From: Halosimplex pelagicum
Lineage (GTDB): Archaea; Halobacteriota; Halobacteria; Halobacteriales; Haloarculaceae
Length of the DNA: 64,000 bases
Direction: 5' to 3'
Assembly (NCBI RefSeq): GCF_013415905.1
Contig: NZ_CP058909.1
Coordinates: 3,162,001 to 3,226,000, forward strand
Positions 45,215 through 54,066 of the stretch are shown piece by piece (positions within the stretch are counted from its first letter, which is position 1; each line of letters opens with the position of its first letter). Made by a program: the position numbers and the translations under genes. Under the pieces are notes generated by a model. The model was not told the DNA's origin. It searched no databases and saw only the letters and a program-made list of their open reading frames with translations.

Positions 45215-45548
45215 GCACTACGCTATGTCTCAGGCGCACATATATTTCACCAGCACAGATATGCGCTCCTAGTTTTAACATCGGCGGCATTGAGAACGAG
45301 AGTGGACCTGAACCACCGATATTGAGTGATTCGGGAGGTCAGGAGAGAGGGTGCGCCAACCGCTCTCTGACACCCTGTGATGCAGACAACGTATTATCGC
45401 CCGAGAGTCCGTATAATTGCGGACACCCCCCGCGCGGTATCGGGGTGGCCAATGAGCAGAGAATCACTGTCCAGAGACACCGGACGTGTTACTCCCTCAA
45501 TGTTGCTCAGACTGTACGTGAGTTGGGATTTCGGACTAAGTGATCGGG
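45215..45548. other. intergenic stretch with no gene recognised
   Basis: About 330 nt between two minus-strand genes. An AT-rich ATATATTTCACC lies just upstream of the HTH gene and may be its promoter. An imperfect hairpin, AGAGAGGGTGC against CTCTCTGACACCC, lies at 45340-45375. Nothing else was supported. Confidence 0.4.
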
Positions 45549-45759
45549 TTAGTCCTCCAATTGTCGGAGAACTGCTTCGCCACGATCAGTCGTGATGTAG
45601 TACGTGTGCTTGCGGTGGGTTTCGTCTTTGGGCTTCAATTTCCGCTCGCTCGCTTTGATCGTGCTGCCTTCGTACTTCGTAACGAGTCCTACCTGTCGAA
45701 GCGCGCGGTACAGATGGCGGACGTGCTCGAAATCCATGTCCAACTCTTCGGCGGTCATG
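45549..45759 (-). pseudogene. C-terminal part of a tandem wHTH (DUF2250-like) gene split by IS6
   Basis: The 69 residues from an ATG at 45758 form the second half of a wHTH domain (MDFEHVRHLYRALRQVGLV, then a KHTYYITTDRGE wing). The sequence joins in frame to the fragment at 46456-47122 when the insertion sequence and one copy of the 8-bp duplication are removed. By itself it lacks the first helices of the domain, so it is unlikely to work as a separate protein. Confidence 0.72.
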
Positions 45760-46455
45760 GGTAGTGTTTAGTTAGCAGCATTGTGCCAGCGAGCGAAACT
45801 CTGCAACCAATTTTCAGCTGTTTTCGGTTCAACGTGGCTGAAGCAGTTTGAAAATGAGGAGGTTCGGCGCTTGAGCTCTCGAAAGATCCGTTCGACAGCG
45901 TTCCGATTTCCGTGGCGACGCATCTGAAATCGGAGTCCAGCTCGTTGCAGTGCAGTTTGGAGGTGTTGAGCCCCATCAACGAGAAAGACCGCAGTTTCGA
46001 CATCGTGTTTTTGACGCAGTTCGCGCAGGAAGATCTCGGTCAGAGCGGTCGTCGTCGTTGAAAAGAGGCGGACGTGAAGCAGTTCATTCGTCGCTGGATC
46101 AGCGGCGGCGTACAGCCAGAACTGCTGATCGTTGATCCGAATCACCGTCTCGTCAAGCGCGACTTGATTCGGAGATCGACCAGATTCGGGCTGTAGATCG
46201 GCTTTCTGCACCCAATCGTGGACTGCCTTCCGACTGCGTTGGACACCCAGACAGTCGAGCAATTCGACGGTATTCGACAGCGACAGTCCCGCAACGTGCG
46301 ATTGAATACCGAGCGCCATCGCCGGCTCGGGTGTCCGCTCGCGCTCCACAAAATCCAAATCTATCCAGTCTCTATGACCGGTGAGGCGGGCGATTTCTGG
46401 CATAGGCACCAAGAAATCACACCGCCTCACCTTTCACGCTTAACTAAACACGACC
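45760..46455 (-). mobile_element. IS6-family insertion sequence with target duplication
   Basis: The element is 696 bp, with ends GGTAGTGTTTAGTTA and GGTCGTGTTTAGTTA as a 15-bp inverted repeat with one mismatch. Directly outside both ends is CGGTCATG, a perfect 8-bp direct repeat, the size expected for IS6. It carries a single complete transposase. Intact duplication indicates a simple and rather recent insertion. Confidence 0.9.
45768..46403 (-). CDS. IS6-family transposase
   Basis: A 211-residue transposase, ATG at 46403 (MPEIARLTGHRDWIDLDF). DDE residues are in NQVALDETVIRI, AVFLVDGAQHL and GNRNAVERIFRELKRRTSSF. The WIDLDFVERERTP and LSLSNTVELLDCLGV segments are typical of the haloarchaeal IS6 group. 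It is full length with no frameshift. Confidence 0.9.
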   Translation of the reverse strand: MPEIARLTGHRDWIDLDFVERERTPEPAMALGIQSHVAGLSLSNTVELLDCLGVQRSRKAVHDWVQKADLQPESGRSPNQVALDETVIRINDQQFWLYAAADPATNELLHVRLFSTTTTALTEIFLRELRQKHDVETAVFLVDGAQHLQTALQRAGLRFQMRRHGNRNAVERIFRELKRRTSSFSNCFSHVEPKTAENWLQSFARWHNAAN

Positions 46456-47122
46456 CGGTCATGCGTGGATAGTCCGGCCCGCCCTGATCTAATCGCGCGA
46501 CGAGTGTGTGTCCGTCAGGCAGGTGCCGAAGAACATTCACCTGTCCCTCGCGTTCGTCGAGAAACCGCAAGAGGTGGTCGCCCTCTCGTGAGAGGCGGTA
46601 ATAGGTGTGATGCTGCCGGACTTCGTCGGCCTGCTTGGCCTTGACGCGTCGCTGTTTGACTGTCCCCGATTCGACGCGTTCGAGCACGCCTGCCGTCTCC
46701 ATCTCTTCGCAGAGAGTTTCGACGTGATCGCGCTGCGCATCGAGATGCCCCGCCATCGATCGCGGATAGTTCCCCTCAACCGCATCGAGATGATAGCAGA
46801 TCAGATAGGCGACGGGGTCGGCGGGCAGCGGGGCTAACTGTCCGACTATCTCTTGCTTGCGTTCGAGTTCGGCTTCGAGATCTTTGGCTTGCTCGTACCG
46901 AGACTGTGCGTTACTCGCCGGGTCGGCATCCAGATCGAGAACGACGTCGATCGACCGCCCGTTCGGTGTATCGAGCGCCACTGATAGCTCGCCCGACTCC
47001 CAATGATCACCTGATTCAGAGCGGGCCTGCTCAAGCGCCTGTTCGACTTGCGCATAGCGGGTCAGAATCGTGTCTGCTTCCAGGCGGAGACGGTCAATCT
47101 CAGCCTGCGAAACCATCTTCAT
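46456..47122 (-). pseudogene. N-terminal part of a tandem wHTH (DUF2250-like) gene split by IS6
   Basis: From the ATG at 47122 (MKMVSQAEIDRLRLEAD) the frame encodes a helical N-terminus, a DUF2250-type wHTH (DPVAYLICYHLDAVEGNYPR, then HHTYYRLSREGDHLLRFL) and the start of a second one (GGPDYPRMTG) where the insertion sequence interrupts it. The frame now ends with eight residues encoded by the element. Precise removal restores a 289-residue protein with two similar wHTH domains. Confidence 0.72.
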
Positions 47123-47316
47123 ACGGTTATGCTGGTCCGTCTGTTTGAATCCACCGTATCCAGTCGGTTTCGGGCCGTCTCGAAGTGCCAGTCGAGATTG
47201 GTTTAGGACAGTTCCCGTGCACGCCCACTCGGGACGCTCACGAACTGATCTACCCGATTTCCCTCGTAGCAGTGGGAACGTGGTGTGTTTATCAGTGTCA
47301 CTGGCATATCCCCGAT

Positions 47317-47649
47317 ATGGCGTATCGATTCGTACGCGCTCAACCAATCCGGCAGCGCCTCTCCGAATTACGTGAACGACTGGATAACGGCGAAATCGGG
47401 AAGATGGAGCCGTTCGGTCAGGCAATGACGAAGGCCCTGGAGAACGCCCGGTTCGATCCCGAGACTGACGAAGCAGTCTGGATCGAGGAGGATTACTGTG
47501 CGCCACCGCTGGCGATGGAACGCGCGGAAGTCCTCGACGACTACTTCGAGGACATCACTATCGTTGAGGAAGACGTCGACGAAACGACCGGGTGGAAACG
47601 CATCGAGGAGCTACCCGGTCTGTGGGACGAGGTACTCGATACAGCCTAA
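47317..47649 (+). CDS. small acidic protein, unknown
   Basis: A 110-residue protein; the ATG at 47317 (MAYRFVRAQPI) is preferred over longer upstream frames because the upstream part is not protein-like. It is acidic and mostly helical, with no known motif. Convergent with the ADP-ribosylglycohydrolase, only 6 nt away. It may be part of a toxin or ADP-ribosylation pair, but nothing in its sequence shows an ADP-ribosyltransferase core. Confidence 0.5.
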   Translation: MAYRFVRAQPIRQRLSELRERLDNGEIGKMEPFGQAMTKALENARFDPETDEAVWIEEDYCAPPLAMERAEVLDDYFEDITIVEEDVDETTGWKRIEELPGLWDEVLDTA

Positions 47650-47655
47650 GATCAG

Positions 47656-48582
47656 TCAAATCCCTGCATCAATGTCCGTGGTTGTCAGTGCGTGCGCGAG
47701 GAGTTCGAGGTCCTCACGATAGTCGATAGTGTCCACCCACCGGTCAGGAAGCGATTCGCTCCCAAAGCGCGCACCGGCGAGCGCGCCGGTAACAGCACCG
47801 ATCGTGTCTGCGTCGCCACCCCGGTTGACCGCGGACACGATGACATCTTCGGCGCTATCAGCTGTCAGCGCGTCATACAGCGCCGTCTGCAACGTGTGAA
47901 CGACGTAACCGCTATTTGGTAACTGGTTTTCCTCGCTGTGGTCCGGGACCAGTCGCAACGTCTCAACGAGCTCGTCCGGTGCGTCGCTCTCGACGCGATC
48001 AAGTGCGCCAGCGAGCGGGTTGTCATCGTCCCGAAGGTACCCGGCAATAGTGCAGTTCAGTACCGCGCAGCCGTATGCACATCGCGGGTCGTAGTGCGTG
48101 ATTGCTGAGGACTGCCGGCTCACTTGAACGAGCGCATCCGGGTCGTCGGCGAAAGCGATCGCGTGCGGTGCACACCGCATCACGCTGCCGTTCCCGGCGT
48201 TTGACCCTTCAGCACGGTGCTGCCAGACTTCGCGCCCGGCATCTCGCCAGGACGTTCCGTTCGCATACTCGCGGATGGCATCGGCGGTCATCAGCCCGAT
48301 GTCGAACGGACCGCTCTCGTACCACTCGTGGAACCGATCAGCGATGTCTTGCCCGTCAAATTCTTCCTTATCGACAAGGCTCCGTGCGATACACAGGGCC
48401 AGGTCAGTGTCGTCCGTGACAGTCCCCGTGGGCTGCCCGTGAGTCCCGTGTCCAAGCATCTCCGCCACGGTCCCGTGCTCGTCAGCGATCGATTCCGCGG
48501 AGCGAAACTCCACAGGACGGCCCAAAGCATCGCCGCAGGCAAGTCCCAAGAGCACGCCACTAGCAGCGTCTGATGAAACCAT
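47656..48582 (-). CDS. ADP-ribosylglycohydrolase (DraG/ARH family)
   Basis: A 308-residue protein. The family motifs are GLACGDALGRPVEF at residues 13-26, TDDTDLALCIARSL near 57 (metal-binding T-D-D), NAGNGSVMRCAPHA near 130, and the C-terminal NRGGDADTIGAVTGALAGA with the second metal site. It removes ADP-ribose from proteins or nucleic acids using two magnesium ions. In accessory islands such enzymes reverse toxic ADP-ribosylation or belong to phage defence. It is the last coding gene before the tRNA at the island boundary. Confidence 0.85.
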   Translation of the reverse strand: MVSSDAASGVLLGLACGDALGRPVEFRSAESIADEHGTVAEMLGHGTHGQPTGTVTDDTDLALCIARSLVDKEEFDGQDIADRFHEWYESGPFDIGLMTADAIREYANGTSWRDAGREVWQHRAEGSNAGNGSVMRCAPHAIAFADDPDALVQVSRQSSAITHYDPRCAYGCAVLNCTIAGYLRDDDNPLAGALDRVESDAPDELVETLRLVPDHSEENQLPNSGYVVHTLQTALYDALTADSAEDVIVSAVNRGGDADTIGAVTGALAGARFGSESLPDRWVDTIDYREDLELLAHALTTTDIDAGI

Positions 48583-48852
48583 GTATGTCTTGACGGCTAC
48601 GAATGGCAGATACTTGTAGCCGTGCGTGGTGAATAAGAGGGCCTGTTATTTGCCTGCTCATAGAGACGAAAGCTCGCCAAACGGGACCAATCCCCTAGAA
48701 TTATGTACTCACGATGTCATTCAAATGCAAGCGAATCGCATGACGCCGGCGACCCCCATCACGGAACGTGACGAAATCAGATCGGCCGAACAGGGGTTCC
48801 TTTATAAACGTCGTACTGCCGTCTGGCGAATGTCGCCTGTCACGAAAAGTGA

Positions 48853-48927
48853 TGGGCGCTGCAGGATTTGAACCCGCGACAGCTTGGTCCGAAGCCAAGC
48901 ACTCTGTCCAAACTGAGCTAAGCGCCC
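48853..48927 (-). tRNA. tRNA-Arg (anticodon TCG)
   Basis: A complete cloverleaf on the minus strand: acceptor GGGCGCT/AGCGCCC (48921-48927 with 48854-48860), D arm, anticodon stem CTTGG/CCAAG with loop CTTCGGA, T arm with TTCAAAT, discriminator A at 48853. No intron. Its 3' end faces the accessory island, the usual orientation for integration by a tyrosine recombinase. No second copy of the tRNA 3' end was noticed in the window. Confidence 0.93.
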
Positions 48928-49172
48928 TCACAAACTCCTACACGAGCATCGATGTTTAAACGTCCCGATCCGTGACGGTGGACCGGAACTCACGACCGGA
49001 GTCTGACAGTTGTCGAGGGTCCTCGATCGTCCGGTGGCGGACGGAGATACCCGTGTGAGCGGTCCCCGGGGCCGGGGCCATAATAAAGATTTTAACGACC
49101 GCCGCGACTAATCGACATGTATCGAGCGGACCGGTCGCGGTTCGTGGCGAAACGGTGGTGTCTCCAGTAGGA

Positions 49173-49808
49173 ATGTACGACCTCGGATCGACGTTCGGGA
49201 ACGCGACGGTTGCCCCGGGTACGAACCTGCTGGTCTCCGGGCCGCCGCTGTCGGGCAAGCGTCGCATGGCGCTCGACGTGCTGGCCCACGGCTCCGAGCG
49301 CGGCGAGGGGGTTATCGTGGTCACCACCCGCGACAGCGCGAGCCGCGTCCTCAACGACTACGAGGCGCTGGTCTCGGACCCCGGGTCGGTCGACATCGGC
49401 ATCGTCGACTGCGTGACGAAACACCAGGGACGGAGCGCCCGCGACACGGACATCGTCAAGTACGCCTCCTCGCCGGAGGACATGACCGGGATCGGGATCA
49501 AGTTCTCCGAGTTCGTCGAGGAGTTCCGCCAGGAGCGCGGCGTCGAGAACGTCCGCGTGCTGGTCGACTCGTTGTCGACGCTGTTGATGTACTCGGACGT
49601 GCAGACCGTCTTCCGGTTCATGCACGTGTTCACGAGCCGTATCGAGAACGCCGACGCGATGGGCGTCCACATCATCGAGTCGACGGCCCACGACGACGAG
49701 ACGCTGAACACGCTCCAGCAGCTGTTCGACCACGCCGTCACCGTTGAGGCGGACGGCTCCGTGTCGACGACGATCCCCGGCGCGACGCCGGACCCTCTGG
49801 AGCGGTAG
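49173..49808 (+). CDS. RecA/KaiC-superfamily ATPase-like protein
   Basis: A 211-residue protein, ATG at 49173 (MYDLGSTFGNATVAPGT) preferred over an upstream GTG. The P-loop region is SGPPLSGKRRMALDVL; the residue after the lysine is R rather than T or S, so nucleotide hydrolysis may be impaired. The Walker-B-like strand is VRVLVDSLSTLL. Haloarchaea have many such KaiC-like regulators of unknown role. It is the first gene to the right of the tRNA and belongs to the core chromosome. Confidence 0.7.
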   Translation: MYDLGSTFGNATVAPGTNLLVSGPPLSGKRRMALDVLAHGSERGEGVIVVTTRDSASRVLNDYEALVSDPGSVDIGIVDCVTKHQGRSARDTDIVKYASSPEDMTGIGIKFSEFVEEFRQERGVENVRVLVDSLSTLLMYSDVQTVFRFMHVFTSRIENADAMGVHIIESTAHDDETLNTLQQLFDHAVTVEADGSVSTTIPGATPDPLER

Positions 49809-49846
49809 CCGGCAGTCTTTTGCGCGTCTCGACCCACTGTCCGGGT

Positions 49847-50257
49847 ATGCCAGTCGACTCCGACGACACGCTCAGAGAGATCCTCGACGGTGACACGATC
49901 GCCGTCGTCGGCCTGTCGAGCACGCCGGGGAAGGCCGCCCACGATATCCCGGCGTACATGCGCGAGCAGGGCTACGAAGTGATCCCGATCAACCCCTACG
50001 CCGACGAGATCTTCGGCCGGGAGCCGTACGACTCGCTCGCCGAGGTCGAGGAGGAGGTCGACATCGTGGACGTGTTCCGGCCGACCGACGAGGTGCCGGA
50101 GATCGTCGACGAGGCGCTGGACCGCGACGACGCCGGGACGGTCTGGCTCCAGCTGGGCATCACCCACGACGATGCCGGTGAGCGGGTCGAGGCGGCCGGC
50201 CGGAACTTCGTGCAGGACCGCTGTCTCAAAGTCGAACACGAGCGACTGTCCGAGTAG
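49847..50257 (+). CDS. CoA-binding domain protein
   Basis: A 136-residue Rossmann-type protein, ATG at 49847 (MPVDSDDTLREIL). The CoA-binding loop is AVVGLSSTPGKAAHDIP, followed by YEVIPINPYADEIFG and DVFRPTDEVPEIVDEAL. This matches the stand-alone YccU-type family that binds CoA and may sense acyl-CoA. Length is normal for the family. Confidence 0.85.
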   Translation: MPVDSDDTLREILDGDTIAVVGLSSTPGKAAHDIPAYMREQGYEVIPINPYADEIFGREPYDSLAEVEEEVDIVDVFRPTDEVPEIVDEALDRDDAGTVWLQLGITHDDAGERVEAAGRNFVQDRCLKVEHERLSE

Positions 50258-50290
50258 CGTCGGGACGGTGACGACACGGCACGGCCGACC

Positions 50291-50698
50291 TCAGTCGTTC
50301 GTCGCGGCGGAGTCGCCTGAACCCGCCCCGTCGCCGCTCGCGGCGTCCGCCGCGGTCGAGCCGGCGTCCGATCCCGTCTGGTCGCCGGCTCCGTCGCCAT
50401 TCTCGGTCGCTTCGCCCCCGTCGGCGTCGCTCTCGTCCCCCTCGCTCTCGGCCTCGGGGTCGGGGAGCCGCTCGGCGACGACGGCGTCGGGGTCGACGCC
50501 CTGCTGTTCGGCGAGCGCCTCGACGATGGCGCGCTGTTCGGCCAGTTCCCGGTCCATCGAGTCGAGCTGGTCGCTGGTGGACTCTACCCGCTCTTTGAGG
50601 TCCTGAACCTGTTCGATAACCTGGTTGAGTCGTTCGTAGAGCTTCTCCGCGATGTCGCTCACGCGCTGGATCTTCTTCGCGGTGTCACCGAATCCCAT
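50291..50698 (-). CDS. haloarchaeal coiled-coil protein (DUF5798-like)
   Basis: A 135-residue protein, ATG at 50698 (MGFGDTAKKIQRVSDIAEKL). The first 75 residues form a coiled coil with heptads (YERLNQVIEQVQDLKERV), and the rest is a disordered acidic tail rich in D, E, G and S. The family is conserved in haloarchaea without a known function. It overlaps no neighbour and has a separate promoter region. Confidence 0.65.
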   Translation of the reverse strand: MGFGDTAKKIQRVSDIAEKLYERLNQVIEQVQDLKERVESTSDQLDSMDRELAEQRAIVEALAEQQGVDPDAVVAERLPDPEAESEGDESDADGGEATENGDGAGDQTGSDAGSTAADAASGDGAGSGDSAATND

Positions 50699-50833
50699 AC
50701 CCGGCGGTTCGGCCTCCCCTGTTGTCCGTGTTTCGGCTCGGCGACCGGGCGCTGGCCCGTCTCGGAGCGGCCGAGCGGACGCGCCCGGAGCGAGACCGGG
50801 GTCGTTAAAACCGGAGCGTACGGAGTCGGGGAC

Positions 50834-51253
50834 ATGAAGCAGACGCGGCTCGCGCCGCTGGTCGGCGTCGTCGGGTGCCTGCTCGTGCTCGTGTCGCTGG
50901 GTCTCCCCTACGTGCTGGTCAGGACCGCAGTCGGCTCGGCCGTGGGGACCTACTACGGCGAGGGCGCGCTGAACCCGCTGGTCGGCGGGATCTTCGCGCT
51001 GGTGGCCGCGATCGTGCTCGCCGCGGGCCGCGACGAGCGCACCGACCCGCCGCTGGCCGCCGGCGTCGGCATCGCGCTCGGCTTCTTCATCGTCGTCGTC
51101 GTCACCGTCTGGGCGGTGACCGTCCCGGTCGGGGTCATCGGCGGGATGGACGGACCGGCGGTGCTGAGTTCCCACCGGTGGGCGACGATAGCGGTCGCCG
51201 CGCTGATCCCCGCGGCGAGTCTCTGGTGGTCGCGGACGCTCGGCCTGCTCTGA
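50834..51253 (+). CDS. four-helix membrane protein, unknown
   Basis: A 139-residue protein with four hydrophobic segments, about residues 8-28, 47-65, 76-97 and 115-132, and short loops. No cofactor or transport motif is visible. It lies just upstream of the SRP RNA gene on the same strand. Confidence 0.65.
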   Translation: MKQTRLAPLVGVVGCLLVLVSLGLPYVLVRTAVGSAVGTYYGEGALNPLVGGIFALVAAIVLAAGRDERTDPPLAAGVGIALGFFIVVVVTVWAVTVPVGVIGGMDGPAVLSSHRWATIAVAALIPAASLWWSRTLGLL

Positions 51254-51336
51254 GCCCCGTCGCGGTCGGCCGATCTCGGGGTCGCGTCGTCGGAGTGACC
51301 CGAAAGGTCCTTATGATGGACGGCGGTAGGTCGGAG

Positions 51337-51645
51337 TGGACTAGGCCGGGCAGCTAGGCCCTGCTCGTCACCCGCGGTATGGCCTTCAGCGGGGGCCGAA
51401 CACCGGGGGCGTCCGGTCCGACGGGCGTGGGCCCCGCAAGCCAACATAGAAGCCTCGTCCTACGGGGACGGCGGTCCGCGGCTTCGCGTCTGCAGGGACG
51501 CGCGGCCGCGGTTGATCGAGGGCACTCCGTCAGGCGCGGAAGCGAGCAGCGGACCCTCGGACACCCGTCGCTCGCAGGGTCGCGGGGTGGAGGAGGCAAG
51601 CGGGATTCCCCGCGCTCGAACGACCGGGCAACCCCGGGAGTCCGT
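51337..51645 (+). ncRNA. 7S RNA of the signal recognition particle
   Basis: About 309 nt. The ends GGACT and AGTCC pair to close helix 1/5. The 5' part AGGCCGGGCAGCTAGGCCC forms the Alu-domain loops, and the universally conserved helix 8 core appears as GTCAGGCGCGGAAGCGAGCAGC around 51528-51549, with GGAA tetraloop and AGCAG symmetric loop. This binds SRP54 and SRP19 and targets ribosomes to the membrane. A TATA-like CTTATGATGG lies about 25 nt upstream of the start. Ends are accurate to a few nucleotides. Confidence 0.9.
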
Positions 51646-51695
51646 CCATTCATACCACTTTTTTCGACGGAGAGCGCCTCGCGCGCCGAAGGCGC

Positions 51696-51869
51696 GCTGC
51701 GGGGATCCTCCGCCGAAAAAACGTGGGGAAAAAGTTCCGGACGACTCGCTCCCTTCGGTCGCTCGCGTCCGGTGAACCGCGCCTGCGGCGCGGATGCTCG
51801 GTGGCGAACCAGCCTGCCCCCGGGTCGGCCGACGAGACGGCCTCCCGGCCACCGCACCGCGACCGCTCC
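51696..51869 (+). repeat. 174-bp inverted repeat, left arm
   Basis: From GCTGCGGGGATCC to CGCGACCGCTCC this segment is the reverse complement of 52906-53079 with a single mismatch. It contains shorter palindromes (GCGCCTGCGGCGC; CCGGACG with CGTCCGG). The next 70 bp to the right are imperfect tandem copies of CCGCTCCGCCACCGCAC. Partial similarity between the arms extends about 40 bp outward. Confidence 0.9.
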
Positions 51870-51970
51870 GCCACCGCACCGCGACCGCTCCGCCACCACG
51901 ACCGCTACGCCACCGCAACAGCACCGCCACCGCTGACGACCTTATCCCCGCGGAAGGCGTACGCCGCGGT

Positions 51971-52828
51971 ATGCCCACCGTCCGCACGAACGACATCGAG
52001 ACGTACTACGAGCGCCGCGGCGAGGGGCCGCCGGTCGTGTTCGTCCACGGCGCCGTCGTCGACCACTCCCAGTGGAACCCCCAGTTCGAAGCGCTCAGCG
52101 ACGAGTACACGACCATCGCCTACGACGTGCGGGGTCACGGTCGCACCGGCGGGTCCCAGCGGGGTCGCTACTCCGTCGACCTGTTCGCCGACGATCTGGG
52201 CGCGCTGCTGGACGCGCTCGACATCGACGAGGCCGTCCTCTGCGGGCTCTCGACCGGCGGCTGCATCGCCCAGGTGTACGCCGCCCGCCACCCCGACCGA
52301 GTGGCCGGGCTCGTCCTGGCCGACACCTTCGCACCCGAATATCTCTCCGTCGGCGAACGCCTCCAGCGCTCGCTGTTGCTCCGCGCGACGGTGCCGTTCG
52401 TCCGCGTCCTCGGCTACGAGCGTGTCGAGCGCTGGCTGGTCCGACTGCAGGAGCGGATCTCGGGGGAAGGCGTCAGCGGCGACTACGAGAACATCGAGCG
52501 CATCCGCCAGACGGGGCCGAAGATGGCCACCGACGAGTTCGCCAAAGTGATCGGCGCAGTAGCGGGATTTCACCGTTCCGAGGTCCGCTTCCCCGCGATC
52601 ACCGCACCGACGCTCGTTCTCTACGGCGAGCACGAGGCGCCGTTCATGCGCCGGCAGGCCAGGCATCTGGGAACGGAGATCGGCGGCGCGACCGTGCGCG
52701 CGGTCCCCGGCGCCGGCCACGCCTCGAACCTCGACAACCCCGAGTTCGTCACCGACGCCGTCCGCGAACTGCTGGCGGAGGCATATCCGGCCGAGACGGC
52801 GGAGTTGGCCGAGGAGAGCCGAGCGTAG
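51971..52828 (+). CDS. alpha/beta hydrolase
   Basis: A 285-residue protein, ATG at 51971. Oxyanion loop VFVHGAVVDHS near residue 24, nucleophile elbow GLSTGG near 92, acid in LYGEHEAPF, and the catalytic histidine in GAGHASNLDNP near 254. Typical of alpha/beta-fold esterases or 3-oxoadipate enol-lactonase-like enzymes; the substrate cannot be told from sequence. It is enclosed between the arms of a 174-bp inverted repeat and has no operon partner. Confidence 0.85.
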   Translation: MPTVRTNDIETYYERRGEGPPVVFVHGAVVDHSQWNPQFEALSDEYTTIAYDVRGHGRTGGSQRGRYSVDLFADDLGALLDALDIDEAVLCGLSTGGCIAQVYAARHPDRVAGLVLADTFAPEYLSVGERLQRSLLLRATVPFVRVLGYERVERWLVRLQERISGEGVSGDYENIERIRQTGPKMATDEFAKVIGAVAGFHRSEVRFPAITAPTLVLYGEHEAPFMRRQARHLGTEIGGATVRAVPGAGHASNLDNPEFVTDAVRELLAEAYPAETAELAEESRA

Positions 52829-52905
52829 CGCGGTCACGGCGTTTAGGGCGCGGTGGCGGTGCTGTGTGGGGTGGTCGCGGTGGCGGAGCGGTGGGGGTGC
52901 TGTGT

Positions 52906-53079
52906 GGAGCGGTCGCGGTGCGGTGGCCGGGAGGCCGTCTCGTCGGCCGACCCGGGGGCAGGCTGGTTCGCCACTGAGCATCCGCGCCGCAGGCGCGGTT
53001 CACCGGACGCGAGCGACCGAAGGGAGCGAGTCGTCCGGAACTTTTTCCCCACGTTTTTTCGGCGGAGGATCCCCGCAGC
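52906..53079 (-). repeat. 174-bp inverted repeat, right arm
   Basis: The reverse complement of 51696-51869 with one mismatch. The arms are separated by about 1.04 kb containing only the hydrolase gene. The right arm ends about 50 bp from the stop of the MscS gene. Confidence 0.9.
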
Positions 53080-53130
53080 GAGCCGGAGGCTCGCGAGGAG
53101 CTCTCCGCCGGAAAAAGTGGGTGCCGGTTG

Positions 53131-54066
53131 TTAGTCGTCCCCGGTCGTCGGTTCGGCGATCCCCTCGACGTTCGAGAGTTCGATGCCGCCGCCGATGGTG
53201 CGATTCGGGTAGGGGATGTTGATCCCTTCCTCGTCGAAGCGCTCCTTGACGGCGGTGACGTACTCGCCGCGGGTCTTGACGAAGTCCGCGCGGCTCGGGT
53301 TCGCGATCCAGATCCGCGACTGGAGGCCGACCGAGGAATCGCCGAGTTCGGTCAGTCGGACCGAGGGCGCCGGGTCGTCGAGGATGTCGGGGTGGTCGTC
53401 GGCCTCCTCGACGATGATCTCGGTGGCTTTGTCGATGTCGTCCTCGTAGCCGATGCCGAACAGGAACTTCAGGCGCAGCTCCTCCTTGGCGACGGGGTTC
53501 TTGATGACGCCGTCGGTGAGCTGGGAGTTGGGGACGGTCAGCAGCTCGTTGTCGAAGGTACGGACGCGGGAGACGCGGAGGCTGATGTCCTCGACGACGC
53601 CGGCGTAGCCGTCCCACTCGATCCAGTCGCCGATGCGGAACGGCTTGTCCGTGTAGATGAAGATGCCGGCGACGAAGTTCTTCAGCACGTCCTGCAGCGC
53701 GAAGCCGATGGCGAGGGTGGCCGCGGCGGCGACGGTCGCGATGGAGGTGAGGATGTTGCCGTAGCCGGCGAAGGCGAAGGCGACGCCGAGCGCGCCGAAC
53801 GCGATGAAGAAGTTGGTGAGCTTCCGGAGCGGCTTGCGCGCGTGCTCGTCGAGGTCGCGGGCGGAGAGGAAGCGACCGACGACGGGGCTGATGACGATGC
53901 GGCCGAGCGCGTACAGCGCGACGAAGGCGACGAGGAAGGTGACCGCCGAGCCGACGGCGTTGGCGATCTGGGCCTCGAGGCCGAACGAGTCGGCGAGGAA
54001 GTTCGCGACGGCGCCGTCCGGTTCGACCGGGGTCTCCGCCTGGAGCGGGCCGAGCCCCCCTATCAT
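53131..54066 (-). CDS. MscS-family mechanosensitive channel
   Basis: A 311-residue protein with three or four transmembrane segments in residues 20-135. The pore helix is rich in A and G (VAAAATLAIGFALQDVLKNF), followed by the MscS beta domain (DKPFRIGDWIEWDGYAGVVEDI, VPNSQLTDGVIKN). It opens under membrane tension to release solutes. Its ATG overlaps the stop of the YhbY-like gene, and the three-gene order RNase P component 4, YhbY-like, MscS suggests an operon. Confidence 0.88.
   Translation of the reverse strand: MIGGLGPLQAETPVEPDGAVANFLADSFGLEAQIANAVGSAVTFLVAFVALYALGRIVISPVVGRFLSARDLDEHARKPLRKLTNFFIAFGALGVAFAFAGYGNILTSIATVAAAATLAIGFALQDVLKNFVAGIFIYTDKPFRIGDWIEWDGYAGVVEDISLRVSRVRTFDNELLTVPNSQLTDGVIKNPVAKEELRLKFLFGIGYEDDIDKATEIIVEEADDHPDILDDPAPSVRLTELGDSSVGLQSRIWIANPSRADFVKTRGEYVTAVKERFDEEGINIPYPNRTIGGGIELSNVEGIAEPTTGDD

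Noticed and set aside
51379..51936. Open frames across the SRP RNA and inverted repeat
   Set aside because: They overlap the conserved 7S RNA structure and repetitive DNA; no family resemblance.
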